48,959 nucleotides of DNA. Source: UBA9647 sp049522195 (GTDB lineage: Bacteria; Bacteroidota; Ignavibacteria; UBA10030). The notes below the pieces were generated by a model. That model worked only from the letters and a program-made list of their open reading frames with translations, made no database searches and was not told the DNA's origin. Position 1 is the stretch's first letter. Every line of letters begins with the position of its first letter. The position numbers and the translations under genes were made by a program. The stretch spans positions 1 to 48,959 of the forward strand of contig JBEKOB010000029.1 in assembly GCA_049522195.1 (NCBI GenBank). Direction: 5' to 3'. Shown in pieces: positions 22,813 through 31,678 of the stretch.

Positions 22813-24098
22813 AGCTCTATCAATCCAATCAACTGACGAATGAACAACGCAAGGCACTCTGCGTCCGCCCCTGGACTGAAGATCAGTCCATGAAAAGCGC
22901 CGTCGAGGCAATCTGCCTTGACGTAAAACGACGCGGTGACGTGGCTCTGAGAGAGTACAGCCAGCGATTTGATGCCGCTGAAATCACTGAGTTGAGAGTG
23001 AAGCCGGCAGATGTTGAAGCCGCCCGGAAAGCAGCTCCCCCGGCCGTTCTTGAAGCGATCAAACAGGCAGCTCGGAATATCCGTGCGTTTCATGCCTCTC
23101 AGGCCAGAAGAGAAGAGGAACTCGAAACTGAAATCGGCGTCGTGTGCTGGCGCGAACAGCGGGCGCTTGAGACGGTCGGCCTCTACGTTCCGGCCGGATC
23201 GGCTCCACTCCCATCGACAGTGCTGATGCTCGGCATCCCCGCACTGCTCGCGGGATGCAAGAGGATCATCCTCTGCTCACCGCCAAAAGCAAACGGTCTT
23301 CCTGACCCTATCGTCCTTGCGGCAGCGGCAAGCATCGGTTTGACCGAGGTGTTCGCAATCGGCGGAGCCCAGGCAATCGCCGCCATGGCATACGGAACGC
23401 AATCTGTTCCAAAGGTGGATAAGATTTTCGGTCCCGGCAATCAGTATGTCACCGAAGCAAAGCGAATTGTCTCGTCCGACCTCGACGGCGCAGCTATCGA
23501 TCTCCTCGCCGGTCCTTCGGAATTGCTCATCATTGCAGACAATACGGCTGACTCCAAGATCGTTGCTGCCGATCTCCTCTCGCAGGCCGAGCATGATCCA
23601 AAATCACAGGTCGTTCTCGTCTCGACCAGCGTATCTCAGGCCAATGCTGCGCTTGACCAGATTGAACAACAGTTGAAACTTCTTCCGCGCAATACGATTG
23701 CAGCACAGTCGTTGCAAAACAGCTTCGCACTCGTCGTACAATCGCTTGAAGACGCAACTGCATTCTCGAACCTGTACGCGCCTGAGCATCTCATGATCAA
23801 CGTCCGGCGGCCAAACGACATTGTGCCGCTCATTCAGAACGCTGGCTCGGTGTTCCTTGGAGCGTTTGCGCCAGTCACGGCCGGCGATTACGCATCCGGC
23901 ACGAACCACACGCTTCCGACCGGAGGAACAGCACGATGGTTCAACGGCGTGTCACTGGAAAGTTTTCAGAAAACTATCACATTCCAGAGTATTACCCGCG
24001 ATGGATTGAAAACACTCGCCCCGACGTTGACGACACTGGCCGGGGTCGAAGGACTCAATGCACACGCCCGGGCAGTAACAATTCGATTTGATAACTGA
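22809..24098 (+). CDS. hisD: histidinol dehydrogenase
   Basis: HisD oxidises L-histidinol to L-histidine in two NAD-dependent steps, the last of the pathway. The 429-residue protein carries LYVPAGSAPLPSTVLMLGIP, FAIGGAQAIAAMAYGTQ, the zinc and cofactor motifs GPGNQYVTEAKR, AGPSELLIIAD and SQAEHDPKSQ, then YAPEHL and GDYASGTNHTLPTGG. The zinc-binding Gln/His and catalytic Glu-His positions expected of the family are in these blocks. It overlaps hisG by 4 nt (ATGA) and is 11 bp ahead of hisC. Confidence 0.97.
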   Translation: MKLYQSNQLTNEQRKALCVRPWTEDQSMKSAVEAICLDVKRRGDVALREYSQRFDAAEITELRVKPADVEAARKAAPPAVLEAIKQAARNIRAFHASQARREEELETEIGVVCWREQRALETVGLYVPAGSAPLPSTVLMLGIPALLAGCKRIILCSPPKANGLPDPIVLAAAASIGLTEVFAIGGAQAIAAMAYGTQSVPKVDKIFGPGNQYVTEAKRIVSSDLDGAAIDLLAGPSELLIIADNTADSKIVAADLLSQAEHDPKSQVVLVSTSVSQANAALDQIEQQLKLLPRNTIAAQSLQNSFALVVQSLEDATAFSNLYAPEHLMINVRRPNDIVPLIQNAGSVFLGAFAPVTAGDYASGTNHTLPTGGTARWFNGVSLESFQKTITFQSITRDGLKTLAPTLTTLAGVEGLNAHARAVTIRFDN

Positions 24099-24109
24099 AC
24101 ACGAATACC

Positions 24110-25159
24110 ATGGACATCGAAGCGCTCATACGCCCCAATATTCGGAGACTGAAGCCGTACCGAAGTGCGCGGCAGGATTATACTTCCGGCATTCTCCTCG
24201 ATGCAAATGAGAACGCCTTCGGCAGCGCCGTCACATTCGACGGACTTGAACTGAACCGGTATCCTGACCCGTCGCAAAGAGAACTCCGAACCAAAATCGC
24301 TCTGCTGCAGAAAGTGGAAGCAGACAACGTCTTTGTTGGAGTCGGATCGGATGAAGTTATCGACCTGTTGATCCGCATCTTTTGCGAGCCGCGGACAGAC
24401 TCAGTGCTCATCCTCGAGCCAACATACGGCGTGTATCGCGTTGCCGCAGATGTCAATGATGTGAAAGTGAATTCTTGTGTCCTGACTGATGGTTTTCAGA
24501 TTGATCTCAATGAGGTGCGACAAAAGACGGACGCGAACACAAAGCTGATCTTCTGCTGCTCCCCCAACAATCCAACCGGCAATCTGTTGCGACGCGAGGA
24601 CATTCTTGCTCTGTGTGCAACGACATCGGCTATTGTTGTCGTTGATGAAGCGTACTTCGATTTCGCGCAAGCCGAATCAGTGATCAACGCTGTTAGTCTA
24701 TATCCGAACCTTGTCGTTCTCAGGACATTATCGAAAGCATGGGGGCTTGCCGCGATCCGGCTTGGGTATGCGGTAGCGCACCCGGTGATTGTCTCGTACC
24801 TGATGAAAGCCAAGGCCCCGTATAACATCAACATCCTGACTAGCGTTGAGGCCCTCAAGGCATTGGAACAGACAACGCATGTGGAGAAGAGCGTCGCAGC
24901 CACGATCGCCCAGCGCAAGCGGCTCATCGGAGAACTTGAACGAATGGGTTGCGTGAAGGAAGTGTTCCCCTCTGATTCGAATTTTCTTCTTGTTCGCGTT
25001 ACAAATGCCCGCGCAATTCATCAACAGCTTGCCCAACGCGGTGTGATCGTGCGCGACAGGAGCTCCGAGCCAAAACTCGAGAACTGCATCCGGATTTCTG
25101 TTGGAACACCGGAACAAAACGACATTCTGTTGACTGCCCTGAAGGAACTCATCGTATGA
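24110..25159 (+). CDS. hisC: histidinol-phosphate aminotransferase
   Basis: HisC is the fold-type I PLP enzyme that transaminates imidazole acetol phosphate with glutamate to histidinol phosphate. The 349-residue protein has the substrate-binding LDANENAFGS near the N-terminus, VGVGSDEVIDLLIRIF, SPNNPTGNLL, VVDEAYFDFA and the PLP lysine in TLSKAWGLAAIRLGYAVA, then an Arg-containing C-terminal ENCIRISVGTPEQN. Every expected family block is present. It follows hisD by 11 bp and overlaps hisB by 4 nt. Confidence 0.96.
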   Translation: MDIEALIRPNIRRLKPYRSARQDYTSGILLDANENAFGSAVTFDGLELNRYPDPSQRELRTKIALLQKVEADNVFVGVGSDEVIDLLIRIFCEPRTDSVLILEPTYGVYRVAADVNDVKVNSCVLTDGFQIDLNEVRQKTDANTKLIFCCSPNNPTGNLLRREDILALCATTSAIVVVDEAYFDFAQAESVINAVSLYPNLVVLRTLSKAWGLAAIRLGYAVAHPVIVSYLMKAKAPYNINILTSVEALKALEQTTHVEKSVAATIAQRKRLIGELERMGCVKEVFPSDSNFLLVRVTNARAIHQQLAQRGVIVRDRSSEPKLENCIRISVGTPEQNDILLTALKELIV

Positions 25160-26247
25160 AAGTGGTTTTTATCGACCGCGACGGTACCATCATTGTCGAA
25201 CCCCCTGACGAGCAGATCGACTCGCTCGAAAAACTTGAATTGATACCGCATGCCATCGAAGGTTTACGGCTCCTGCGTGACCGTGGATTTGAGCTCGTGA
25301 TGGTCACAAACCAGGATGGGCTGGGAACCGATCGGTACCCGCGGGCGTCATTTGAAGTTCCCCAGAACAAGCTCCTCCGTATTCTGGAGGGGGAAGGAAT
25401 TACGTTCTCGCAAGTCTTCATCTGCCCGCACGTTCCGGCCGAAGGGTGCAACTGCCGCAAACCAAAAACAGGTCTTCTCGATCAATACCTGAAAGAGTAT
25501 CGACCGGATCTTTCACGCTCATTCGCCTTCGGCGATCGTGAGACCGATGTTCAGCTGGGAAAGAACCTGGGCTGCAAAACTATCCGGCTTTCAGAAGATT
25601 CTCAGAGTACAGCTGATTTCGTAACAGCCGACTTTCTTGAAGCATGCCGGTTCATTGTGCGGAGCGATCGCTCTGCGCACGTCGAACGGAAGACTGCCGA
25701 AACCTCCATCTCAGTAGATGTGGTCCTTGAAGGATCGGGCAAGTACTCCATCAATACTGGTGTCGGCTTTTTCGATCATATGCTCGCACAGCTGTCCAAG
25801 CATTCACTTATGGATCTGACAGTCAGGACGACAGGAGATCTGCACATCGACGAACATCACACAGTCGAAGACACAGGTCTGGCAATCGGCTCGGCAATCC
25901 GCCAAGCTCTGGGCGATAAGCGAGGAATTGAACGGTACGGTTTTCTTCTTCCCATGGACGAGTCATCAGCGCAGGTTGCTCTCGATCTCAGCGACCGGCC
26001 GTATTTTGTTTTCAACGGATCATTCGAGCGGGAGAAGGTTGGAGAATTTCCAACGGAGCTTGTGGAGGACTTCTTCCGGGCGCTTGCAGACGGACTTCGC
26101 GCAAACCTGCACATTAGTGTTCAGGGCCGGAATGATCATCACAAGATTGAGGCAATTTTCAAATCTGTTGCTCGAACCTTAAAGCAGGCGGTCGCCATTG
26201 ACCCGCGATCTCCCTCAACACTTCCATCAACGAAGGGAACACTGTGA
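25156..26247 (+). CDS. hisB: bifunctional histidinol-phosphatase / imidazoleglycerol-phosphate dehydratase
   Basis: This 363-residue protein fuses two enzymes. Residues 1-165 form a HAD phosphatase (FIDRDGTI with Asp7/Asp9, a VTNQDGLG motif, the zinc loop CPHVPAEGCNCRKPKTG and FGDRETDVQLG), which dephosphorylates histidinol phosphate. Residues about 175-363 are the IGP dehydratase (GVGFFDHMLAQLSKHS, DEHHTVEDTGLAIG, LDLSDRPYF, GRNDHHKIEAIFKS) with its two His-rich Mn sites. The fusion is typical of enterobacteria and Bacteroidota. It overlaps hisC and hisH by 4 nt each; the hisH start is a GTG inside the hisB stop region (GTGA). Confidence 0.97.
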   Translation: MKVVFIDRDGTIIVEPPDEQIDSLEKLELIPHAIEGLRLLRDRGFELVMVTNQDGLGTDRYPRASFEVPQNKLLRILEGEGITFSQVFICPHVPAEGCNCRKPKTGLLDQYLKEYRPDLSRSFAFGDRETDVQLGKNLGCKTIRLSEDSQSTADFVTADFLEACRFIVRSDRSAHVERKTAETSISVDVVLEGSGKYSINTGVGFFDHMLAQLSKHSLMDLTVRTTGDLHIDEHHTVEDTGLAIGSAIRQALGDKRGIERYGFLLPMDESSAQVALDLSDRPYFVFNGSFEREKVGEFPTELVEDFFRALADGLRANLHISVQGRNDHHKIEAIFKSVARTLKQAVAIDPRSPSTLPSTKGTL

Positions 26248-26831
26248 TCGGCATCGTTGATTACGGCGCTGGAAATATCCGATCGCTGGGCAATGCCCTG
26301 GAGCGGCTCGGAAAGCCGTTCTTCGTTTCACAGGACATCGCCCAACTTCAACGGGCGGACAAATTGATTCTGCCCGGCGTTGGCGAGGCACGCAGTGCCA
26401 TCGAATCGCTTGACCGCGTGGGATTGCTTCAATGGCTCACGACGGTCCGCGTCCCGTTTCTCGGCATCTGCATCGGCATGCAAATCCTCTTTGAGCATTC
26501 GGATGAACGCGACACACCCTGCCTGGGGATTGTTCCGGGGCGCGTAGCGCGATTCGACGACACGAATCTGAAAGTACCACACATGGGTTGGAATCGCGTC
26601 GACCACAAAGCTCAGAGCCCTCTGTTCGAGGGGATTCGGGACGGCGAGTATTTTTACTTCGTTCACTCGTTCAGTGCTCCGCTCGTTACTGACACAATCG
26701 GAGCGACGGAATACGGTCGGCAATTCTCATCCGCCATCCAGCACAAGAACTTCTACGGCGTACAATTTCATGCGGAAAAATCGGGAACTGCCGGACTTCA
26801 ACTGTTAAGGAATTTCTCAGAATTATGCTAA
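26244..26831 (+). CDS. hisH: imidazole glycerol phosphate synthase, glutamine amidotransferase subunit
   Basis: HisH releases ammonia from glutamine for HisF. The 195-residue class I amidotransferase has IVDYGAGNIRSLGNALERLG, the oxyanion strand LPGVGEARSAI, the nucleophile loop GICIGMQILFEHSDE (Cys near 79), PHMGWNRV and the catalytic His-Glu strand FYGVQFHAEKSG. It starts with GTG at 26244, overlapping the end of hisB by 4 nt, and its TAA overlaps the start of hisA by 7 nt. It pairs with hisF two genes downstream. Confidence 0.96.
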   Translation: MIGIVDYGAGNIRSLGNALERLGKPFFVSQDIAQLQRADKLILPGVGEARSAIESLDRVGLLQWLTTVRVPFLGICIGMQILFEHSDERDTPCLGIVPGRVARFDDTNLKVPHMGWNRVDHKAQSPLFEGIRDGEYFYFVHSFSAPLVTDTIGATEYGRQFSSAIQHKNFYGVQFHAEKSGTAGLQLLRNFSELC

Positions 26832-27547
26832 TCTATCCGGCTATAGATATCTTTCAAGGAAAGTGTGTCCGGCTCCGACAGGGGGATTACGCGTCAAAGA
26901 AGATTTATTCTGATTCGCCCGCTGACGTCGCACGCTCGTTCGTGGAAAATGGACTCAGTCACCTTCATATCGTCGATCTCGAGGGAGCAAAGGAAGGCCG
27001 AATCGTGAATCGAAAAGCGATCGAGGCAATCCTCCGCGTTCCGGGAGTCCGGGCTCACGTTGGAGGTGGCATCAGGTCGCGAAGCGATATATCGTATTTG
27101 TTCATTGCGGGCGCGACGCGGGTTGTTGTGGGAAGTGTTGCGGTCACGTCGCCTCACATCGTTCAGGAATGGCTCAGAGAGTTTCGGAGCGAGCGATTTG
27201 TCATAGCCGTCGACGTCCGGAAAGGATCTGTGGCCCACTCGGGATGGCTCGCGCAGGCAAACCTGACTCCCTCGACCTTCATAGAATCGATGGGCCAATA
27301 TGGCGCCACGTATTTCCTCTGCACCGACATCGACAAGGATGGAATGCTGCAGGGTCCAAATACAGAGCTGTACGCCACATTGAGCAAGGAATTCCCGACG
27401 TTCCATTTCGTCGCCTCGGGCGGCATCTCGCGGATGAGCGACATTGAGAGCCTGGAGAAGGCTGGATGCTGGGGCGCCGTGGTGGGAAAAGCTATTTACG
27501 AAGGGCACCTGAACCTGTCCGCGCTGTCCCGATTATCGAAAGCCTGA
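26825..27547 (+). CDS. hisA: phosphoribosylformimino-AICAR phosphate isomerase
   Basis: HisA performs the Amadori rearrangement of ProFAR to PRFAR. The 240-residue TIM barrel has the N-terminal catalytic Asp in YPAIDIFQGKCVRLRQGDY (Asp8), LHIVDLEGAKEGR, HVGGGIRSRSD, the second Asp in VIAVDVRKGSVAHSGWL, and the phosphate-binding ASGGISRMSDI and VVGKAIYEG ends. It resembles HisF by internal half-barrel repeats, but the QGDY and GWL features mark it as HisA. It overlaps hisH by 7 nt and is followed by hisF after 6 bp. Confidence 0.96.
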   Translation: MLIYPAIDIFQGKCVRLRQGDYASKKIYSDSPADVARSFVENGLSHLHIVDLEGAKEGRIVNRKAIEAILRVPGVRAHVGGGIRSRSDISYLFIAGATRVVVGSVAVTSPHIVQEWLREFRSERFVIAVDVRKGSVAHSGWLAQANLTPSTFIESMGQYGATYFLCTDIDKDGMLQGPNTELYATLSKEFPTFHFVASGGISRMSDIESLEKAGCWGAVVGKAIYEGHLNLSALSRLSKA

Positions 27548-27553
27548 AAACGT

Positions 27554-28309
27554 ATGCTGACGAAACGCATCATCCCATGCCTTGATGTCAAGGACGGCAG
27601 AACAGTGAAAGGGACGAAATTCGTCGACTTGCGCGATGCAGGCGATCCGGTTGAGCTCGCCGCGCGATATTCCGACGAAGGTGCCGACGAGCTGGTGTTC
27701 CTCGATATCAGCGCTTCGCAGGAGGGGCGTAAGACATTCTTATCTGTTGTTGAGCGCGTCGCAAAGGCAATCCTCATTCCTTTCACGGTCGGGGGAGGAA
27801 TCAGCACCGTGGACGATGTTCTCCGTGCGCTCGATGCGGGAGCTGACAAGGTTTCACTGAACACGGCGATCATCCTGCGCCCCGATTTTCTCCGGGAAGC
27901 TTCCACCGCTGTCGGCGCACAGTCAATCGTGGCCGCCATCGACGCGAAGCGCAGACTGGGTGGCTGGGGAGTCTGGATCAAGGGGGGATCGGAAGAAACG
28001 GCGCTCGACGCGATTGCCTGGGCACAGGAAGCGGTCAGACGCGGAGCCGGAGAGCTCCTTGTGACTTCGATGGATAGTGACGGTACAAAAGAAGGATACG
28101 ATCTCGAACTGCTTCGGACAATATCAGAATGCGCGAGTGTTCCCCTGATTGCTTCCGGCGGCGCGGGGTCAAAAGAACATATCAGAGATGCTATCACCCT
28201 TGGCAAAGCGGACGCGGTGCTTGCCGCGAGCATTTTTCACTATCAGCAGATCTCGTTGATGGAGATCAAAAAGTATTTAGCAGAAAACACTATTCCGGTC
28301 CGGTTATGA
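27554..28309 (+). CDS. hisF: imidazole glycerol phosphate synthase, cyclase subunit
   Basis: HisF uses ammonia from HisH to turn PRFAR into IGP and AICAR. The 251-residue TIM barrel has the first catalytic Asp in IIPCLDVKDGRTVKGTKF (Asp11 region), then VDLRDAGDPVELAARYSDEG, ELVFLDISAS, TVGGGISTVDD, the second Asp in VAAIDAKRR, TSMDSDGTKEGYD and IASGGAGSKEH. All residues expected for cyclase function appear present. It overlaps hisIE by 4 nt (ATGA). Confidence 0.96.
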   Translation: MLTKRIIPCLDVKDGRTVKGTKFVDLRDAGDPVELAARYSDEGADELVFLDISASQEGRKTFLSVVERVAKAILIPFTVGGGISTVDDVLRALDAGADKVSLNTAIILRPDFLREASTAVGAQSIVAAIDAKRRLGGWGVWIKGGSEETALDAIAWAQEAVRRGAGELLVTSMDSDGTKEGYDLELLRTISECASVPLIASGGAGSKEHIRDAITLGKADAVLAASIFHYQQISLMEIKKYLAENTIPVRL

Positions 28310-28950
28310 TTGACAAACTCAATTTCGCGAAACTGAACGGCCTGATCCCCGCCATCATTCAGGATACAACGACGAACCAGGTATTGATGGTTGGATTTAT
28401 GAATCGGGAAGCGCTGGAGAAAACAATTCAGGAAAAGAAAGTCACCTTCTGGAGCAGAACGAAAGGACGGCTCTGGCAAAAAGGGGAGACTTCCGGCAAC
28501 ACGCTTGCCGTCTCCTCGATGCAGATCGACTGTGATGGGGATGCGTTGCTGGTGCGGGCGATCCCCGCCGGACCCGTCTGCCATACGGGATCGTTCACCT
28601 GCTTCGGTGAAGACAAAAGCTCGGGGGCCGATGCAGTATTAGAAGGATTGGAAGAAATTATTCGGGAGCGGCGGCGACATATGTCTTCCGAATCGTACAC
28701 TGCAAGACTCTTTGAAAAAGGAACTCCCAGGATCGCACAGAAAGTCGGCGAGGAAGCTGTCGAGACTGTCGTTGCTGCAATGCAAAGCGATTCCGGCGCG
28801 CTCAAAGAAGAAACGGCGGATCTCCTGTATCATCTTCTTGTTCTACTTCAAGACCAGGGATTGAAACTGTCGGATGTGACGGAAGTACTGAAGAGGAGAA
28901 TGATACAACCGGCTGCAGTGGAACCGAAAAAGAATTCGCCGGCGGGATAG
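28306..28950 (+). CDS. hisIE: bifunctional phosphoribosyl-AMP cyclohydrolase / phosphoribosyl-ATP pyrophosphatase
   Basis: I start the gene at ATG 28306 (MIDKLNFAKLNG), overlapping hisF by 4 nt; a longer frame upstream only reads hisF in another frame. The 214-residue product fuses HisI (LMVGFMNREALEKTI, TFWSRTKGRLWQKGETSGNT, the metal/zinc segment DCDGDALLVRA and PVCHTGSFTCF) and HisE (LFEKGTPRIAQKVGEEAVET, then ETADLLYHLLVLL). It carries out steps 2 and 3 of the pathway. It is the last his gene; its TAG lies 5 bp from the stop of the convergent ACT-domain gene, and no terminator hairpin fits in that space. Confidence 0.96.
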   Translation: MIDKLNFAKLNGLIPAIIQDTTTNQVLMVGFMNREALEKTIQEKKVTFWSRTKGRLWQKGETSGNTLAVSSMQIDCDGDALLVRAIPAGPVCHTGSFTCFGEDKSSGADAVLEGLEEIIRERRRHMSSESYTARLFEKGTPRIAQKVGEEAVETVVAAMQSDSGALKEETADLLYHLLVLLQDQGLKLSDVTEVLKRRMIQPAAVEPKKNSPAG

Positions 28951-28955
28951 GGAAC

Positions 28956-29348
28956 TCACTGCGTCTTGTGGCGGAAATCGTGCCCTGCCTGTTGCAGTGC
29001 CTGCACTGCGTTGACGAGATTCTCTTCCATGACAAAGATGTAGTCCGTGTTGAACGTGCTGACGACGAACATCGGGATGCCTGCGTCGGCGAGCGGTTGT
29101 GCGAGCGACGCCAAGACACCGACTTCCTGCAGCTTCATCTCTCCTTCCACCCTGATGCACCTCCATCCAAGCTCCTGCTGGACGTTGTTCGGGGCCATAT
29201 AATCCGGGCAGACAATCGAGAGTTCCTCATCCGTTCTGGAAATGAAACACATGTCACCCTGGCTGAGGATCGAGGGGATCTCGGCAAACTGCGGGAGCTT
29301 GTTGATCGTAAACGTCTCCCCAAGCATATGAAGAGTCAGTTTCCTCAT
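28956..29348 (-). CDS. ACT-domain amino-acid-binding protein
   Basis: The product (about 130 residues from ATG 29346-29348, MRKLTLHMLGETFTI; GAGGAA lies about 9 nt upstream) has the ACT_7/CASTOR-like layout: FAEIPSILSQGDMCFISRTD, ELSIVCPDYMAP, CIRVEGEMKLQEVGVLASLA and PLADAGIPMFVVSTFNTDYI with a closing helix. ACT domains bind amino acids and usually regulate enzymes. Here it stands alone and convergent to the histidine operon, 5 bp away, so a role as an amino-acid sensor is plausible but not shown. An upstream ATG at 29390 is also in frame. Confidence 0.8.
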   Translation of the reverse strand: MRKLTLHMLGETFTINKLPQFAEIPSILSQGDMCFISRTDEELSIVCPDYMAPNNVQQELGWRCIRVEGEMKLQEVGVLASLAQPLADAGIPMFVVSTFNTDYIFVMEENLVNAVQALQQAGHDFRHKTQ

Positions 29349-29485
29349 CGTGAAGAATTCCTCATAAGTCAGACAGCTTCCCGGGAGCAAGCGCGTGGTT
29401 CAATGAAAATGTACCACATCCCATGCTTTCACGCAAGTTTGTTCATCACACTGATTGACCGACAGCACAAAATTCAGTAGTATTC

Positions 29486-30191
29486 GTGAAGAATGGAAGC
29501 TTGCTTTCCCCTCCATTATTGACTGTGCAGACACGATCAGCTCTTCTTCTCGGTGCCAGCGGCCTCATCGGCGGACATCTTCTGCGGCTCCTGGTTGGTG
29601 ACGAAGCATACGACCGGGTGACCGTTCCGGTGCGGAAACCCCTTTCTTTTCGACATTCGAAACTTGTGGAGCTTGTGGTAGATTTCGATCACCTCGACAA
29701 GCAGAAAAATGCGATTCGGGGACACGATGTTTTTCTCCTGCCTGGGAACAACCATCAAGGTTGCGAAATCGCAGGCGGCGTTTCGAACCGTCGATTTTAC
29801 GTATGTCGTTCAGGCTGCATCCATCGCTGCCATGAACGGAGCCAGGCAATTCCTGCTGGTGTCTTCCCTCGGGGCAGACAAGAATTCAAGGGCGTTCTAC
29901 ATGCAGGTGAAAGGGGAAATTGAAGAGAAGGTTTCGAAACTCCCCTTCGACGCGATTCAGATTTTCCGACCTTCCCTTCTCATCGGTGATCGAAAAGAAT
30001 CCCGCGTGAACGAAACCTTCGCAATTGCATTGATGAAGCTTGTTTCATTTGCGCTGGTTGGTGGTCTTCGAAGGTACCGGGCCATTGAAGCGAAGACGGT
30101 TGCGCAAGCAATGCTCTCGGCTGCGAAACAACAGAAGAGCGGAGTCACGATTTACGAATCCGAACAAATTCAGATCCTGGGTCAGGCGTAA
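29486..30191 (+). pseudogene. NAD(P)-binding oxidoreductase (HTATIP2-like), frameshifted
   Basis: Two overlapping frames together make one SDR-like protein. The first (GTG 29486) holds the Rossmann motif LLLGASGLIGGHLLRLL and runs to about RGHDVF. The second continues with FSCLGTTIKVAKSQAAFRTV, YVVQAASIAAMNGARQFLLV and IFRPSLLIGDR and ends at 30191. The junction is a run of five T (29730-29734): with four T, the frames join as GHDVFSCLGTT, the order expected of HTATIP2/TIP30-like oxidoreductases. The change may be a real frameshift or a homopolymer read error. As written, neither frame encodes a complete enzyme. Confidence 0.75.
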
Positions 30192-30234
30192 ATAATTCCT
30201 GTTCAGCATACACATCGCTGGAGAACAAATAGAC

Positions 30235-31617
30235 ATGATCAAATCAAGATATTTGGCAATCCCCTTCTGCATCATTCTCTTGACTTCCCTTCTCGCTGCG
30301 CAATCAATAGTTGTTCAGCGCTATGACGCTGACGCACAAAAAATTATCAAGGAAGCATTAGGATCGAACAAGTCCATGGAGAATCTCACCGACCTGTGCA
30401 CAAAGGTCGGAAACCGGATCAGCGGATCGCCGCAGGCGGCAAAAGCCGTCGAGTGGGCAAAACAGAAAATGGAAGAGTACGGCTTCGACAATGTTCACCT
30501 GGAGCCCGTGATGGTCCCCCACTGGGTGCGGGGGTCTGTCGAGGAAGGTTATCTTCTGCTCCCCTCAGGAAAGAAGGAGAAGCTGAAGATCACCACACTG
30601 GGAGGAAGCATCGGAACACCGCCGGAGGGAATTACCGCCGAGGTGATTGAAGTGAAATCGTTTGAGGAGTTGCGGCTGCTGGGAGACAAGGCGAAAGGAA
30701 AGATTGTCTTCTTCAATCGACCGATGGACCGGACGCTTCTCTCGACATTTGCCGCGTACGGTGGTGCGGTGGATCAACGGGGCGGCGGTTCGATCATGGC
30801 TGCGCACGCCGGCGGAGTCGCCGCATTAGTCCGCTCGATGACGACACGCATAGACGATTCTCCGCACACCGGAGGAATGGGATACGTTGATACCGTAAAA
30901 AAAGTGCCTGGTGTTGCCATCAGTACGCGCGGTGCAGAACACCTGAGCAAACTCCTGGCCCAGGGAACCAAGGTGCGTATTCAGCTAAAGCTGTCGGCTC
31001 AGACGCTTCCAGATGTTGAGTCAGCGAACGTCGTCGGTGAATTGCGTGGGACCGAAAAGCCCGACGAAGTGATTGTCATGGGCGGACATTTAGACAGCTG
31101 GGACATCGGCCAGGGAGCTCAGGACGATGGGGCGGGAATTGTACAATCGATTGAGGCATTGCGCATTCTCAAAAAGCTTGGATTGAAACCGAAGCGGACG
31201 ATCCGCGCGGTGATGTTCATGAATGAAGAAAACGGACTCCGGGGCGGGATTGCGTACGCTGCAAAGGATCGTCCCGGCGAGAAGCACATCGCGGCACTTG
31301 AATCGGATGAGGGAGGATTCATGCCTCATGGATTCGGGATTAGCGATACAGCTGCCTACAAGCGAATGTCTCCATGGGCACCGCTTCTTGCTTCGTTCGG
31401 TGCCGACCATATTGAGCTTGGCGGTGGAGCCGCCGACATCAGCCCCCTGGCACAGAAAGGCGTTCCGCTCATCGCACTTTCTGTCGACACACATCGATAC
31501 TTCGATGCGCATCACTCCGAGAATGACAATCTTGGAGCTGTCAACGAGCGCGAGGTTGCACTCGGAGCCGCGGCGATGGCAATTCTGACGTACGTTTTGG
31601 CGCAAGAAGGCATGTAG
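30235..31617 (+). CDS. exported M28 metallopeptidase with PA domain
   Basis: The 460-residue protein has a signal peptide (IPFCIILLTSLLAAQS), an N-terminal helical part, a PA insert (about 115-245) and an M28 co-catalytic zinc domain. The metal ligands are visible: GGHLDSWDIG (His, Asp), AQDDGAGI (Asp), NEENGLRGG (Glu-Glu), ESDEGG (Asp) and HHSENDN (His). The domain order and the VGNRISGSPQAAKAVEWAKQ block resemble carboxypeptidase Q / PGCP-like dipeptidases. It should cut small peptides in the periplasm or outside the cell, in line with the S46 peptidase encoded downstream. A 12-bp hairpin follows the stop. Confidence 0.92.
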   Translation: MIKSRYLAIPFCIILLTSLLAAQSIVVQRYDADAQKIIKEALGSNKSMENLTDLCTKVGNRISGSPQAAKAVEWAKQKMEEYGFDNVHLEPVMVPHWVRGSVEEGYLLLPSGKKEKLKITTLGGSIGTPPEGITAEVIEVKSFEELRLLGDKAKGKIVFFNRPMDRTLLSTFAAYGGAVDQRGGGSIMAAHAGGVAALVRSMTTRIDDSPHTGGMGYVDTVKKVPGVAISTRGAEHLSKLLAQGTKVRIQLKLSAQTLPDVESANVVGELRGTEKPDEVIVMGGHLDSWDIGQGAQDDGAGIVQSIEALRILKKLGLKPKRTIRAVMFMNEENGLRGGIAYAAKDRPGEKHIAALESDEGGFMPHGFGISDTAAYKRMSPWAPLLASFGADHIELGGGAADISPLAQKGVPLIALSVDTHRYFDAHHSENDNLGAVNEREVALGAAAMAILTYVLAQEGM

Positions 31618-31627
31618 CCTTTGCATT

Positions 31628-31656
31628 CCCCGCGAAGGCGACCTGCCTTCGCGGGG
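31628..31656 (+). terminator. GC-rich hairpin after the M28 peptidase gene
   Basis: CCCCGCGAAGGC (31628-31639) and GCCTTCGCGGGG (31645-31656) form a perfect 12-bp stem with a 5-nt loop, starting 10 nt after the stop. There is no T-run, so it is a terminator-like hairpin or an RNA-stability element; efficiency is uncertain. Confidence 0.55.
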
Positions 31657-31678
31657 TCAACTCTGCTTATGACGCATT

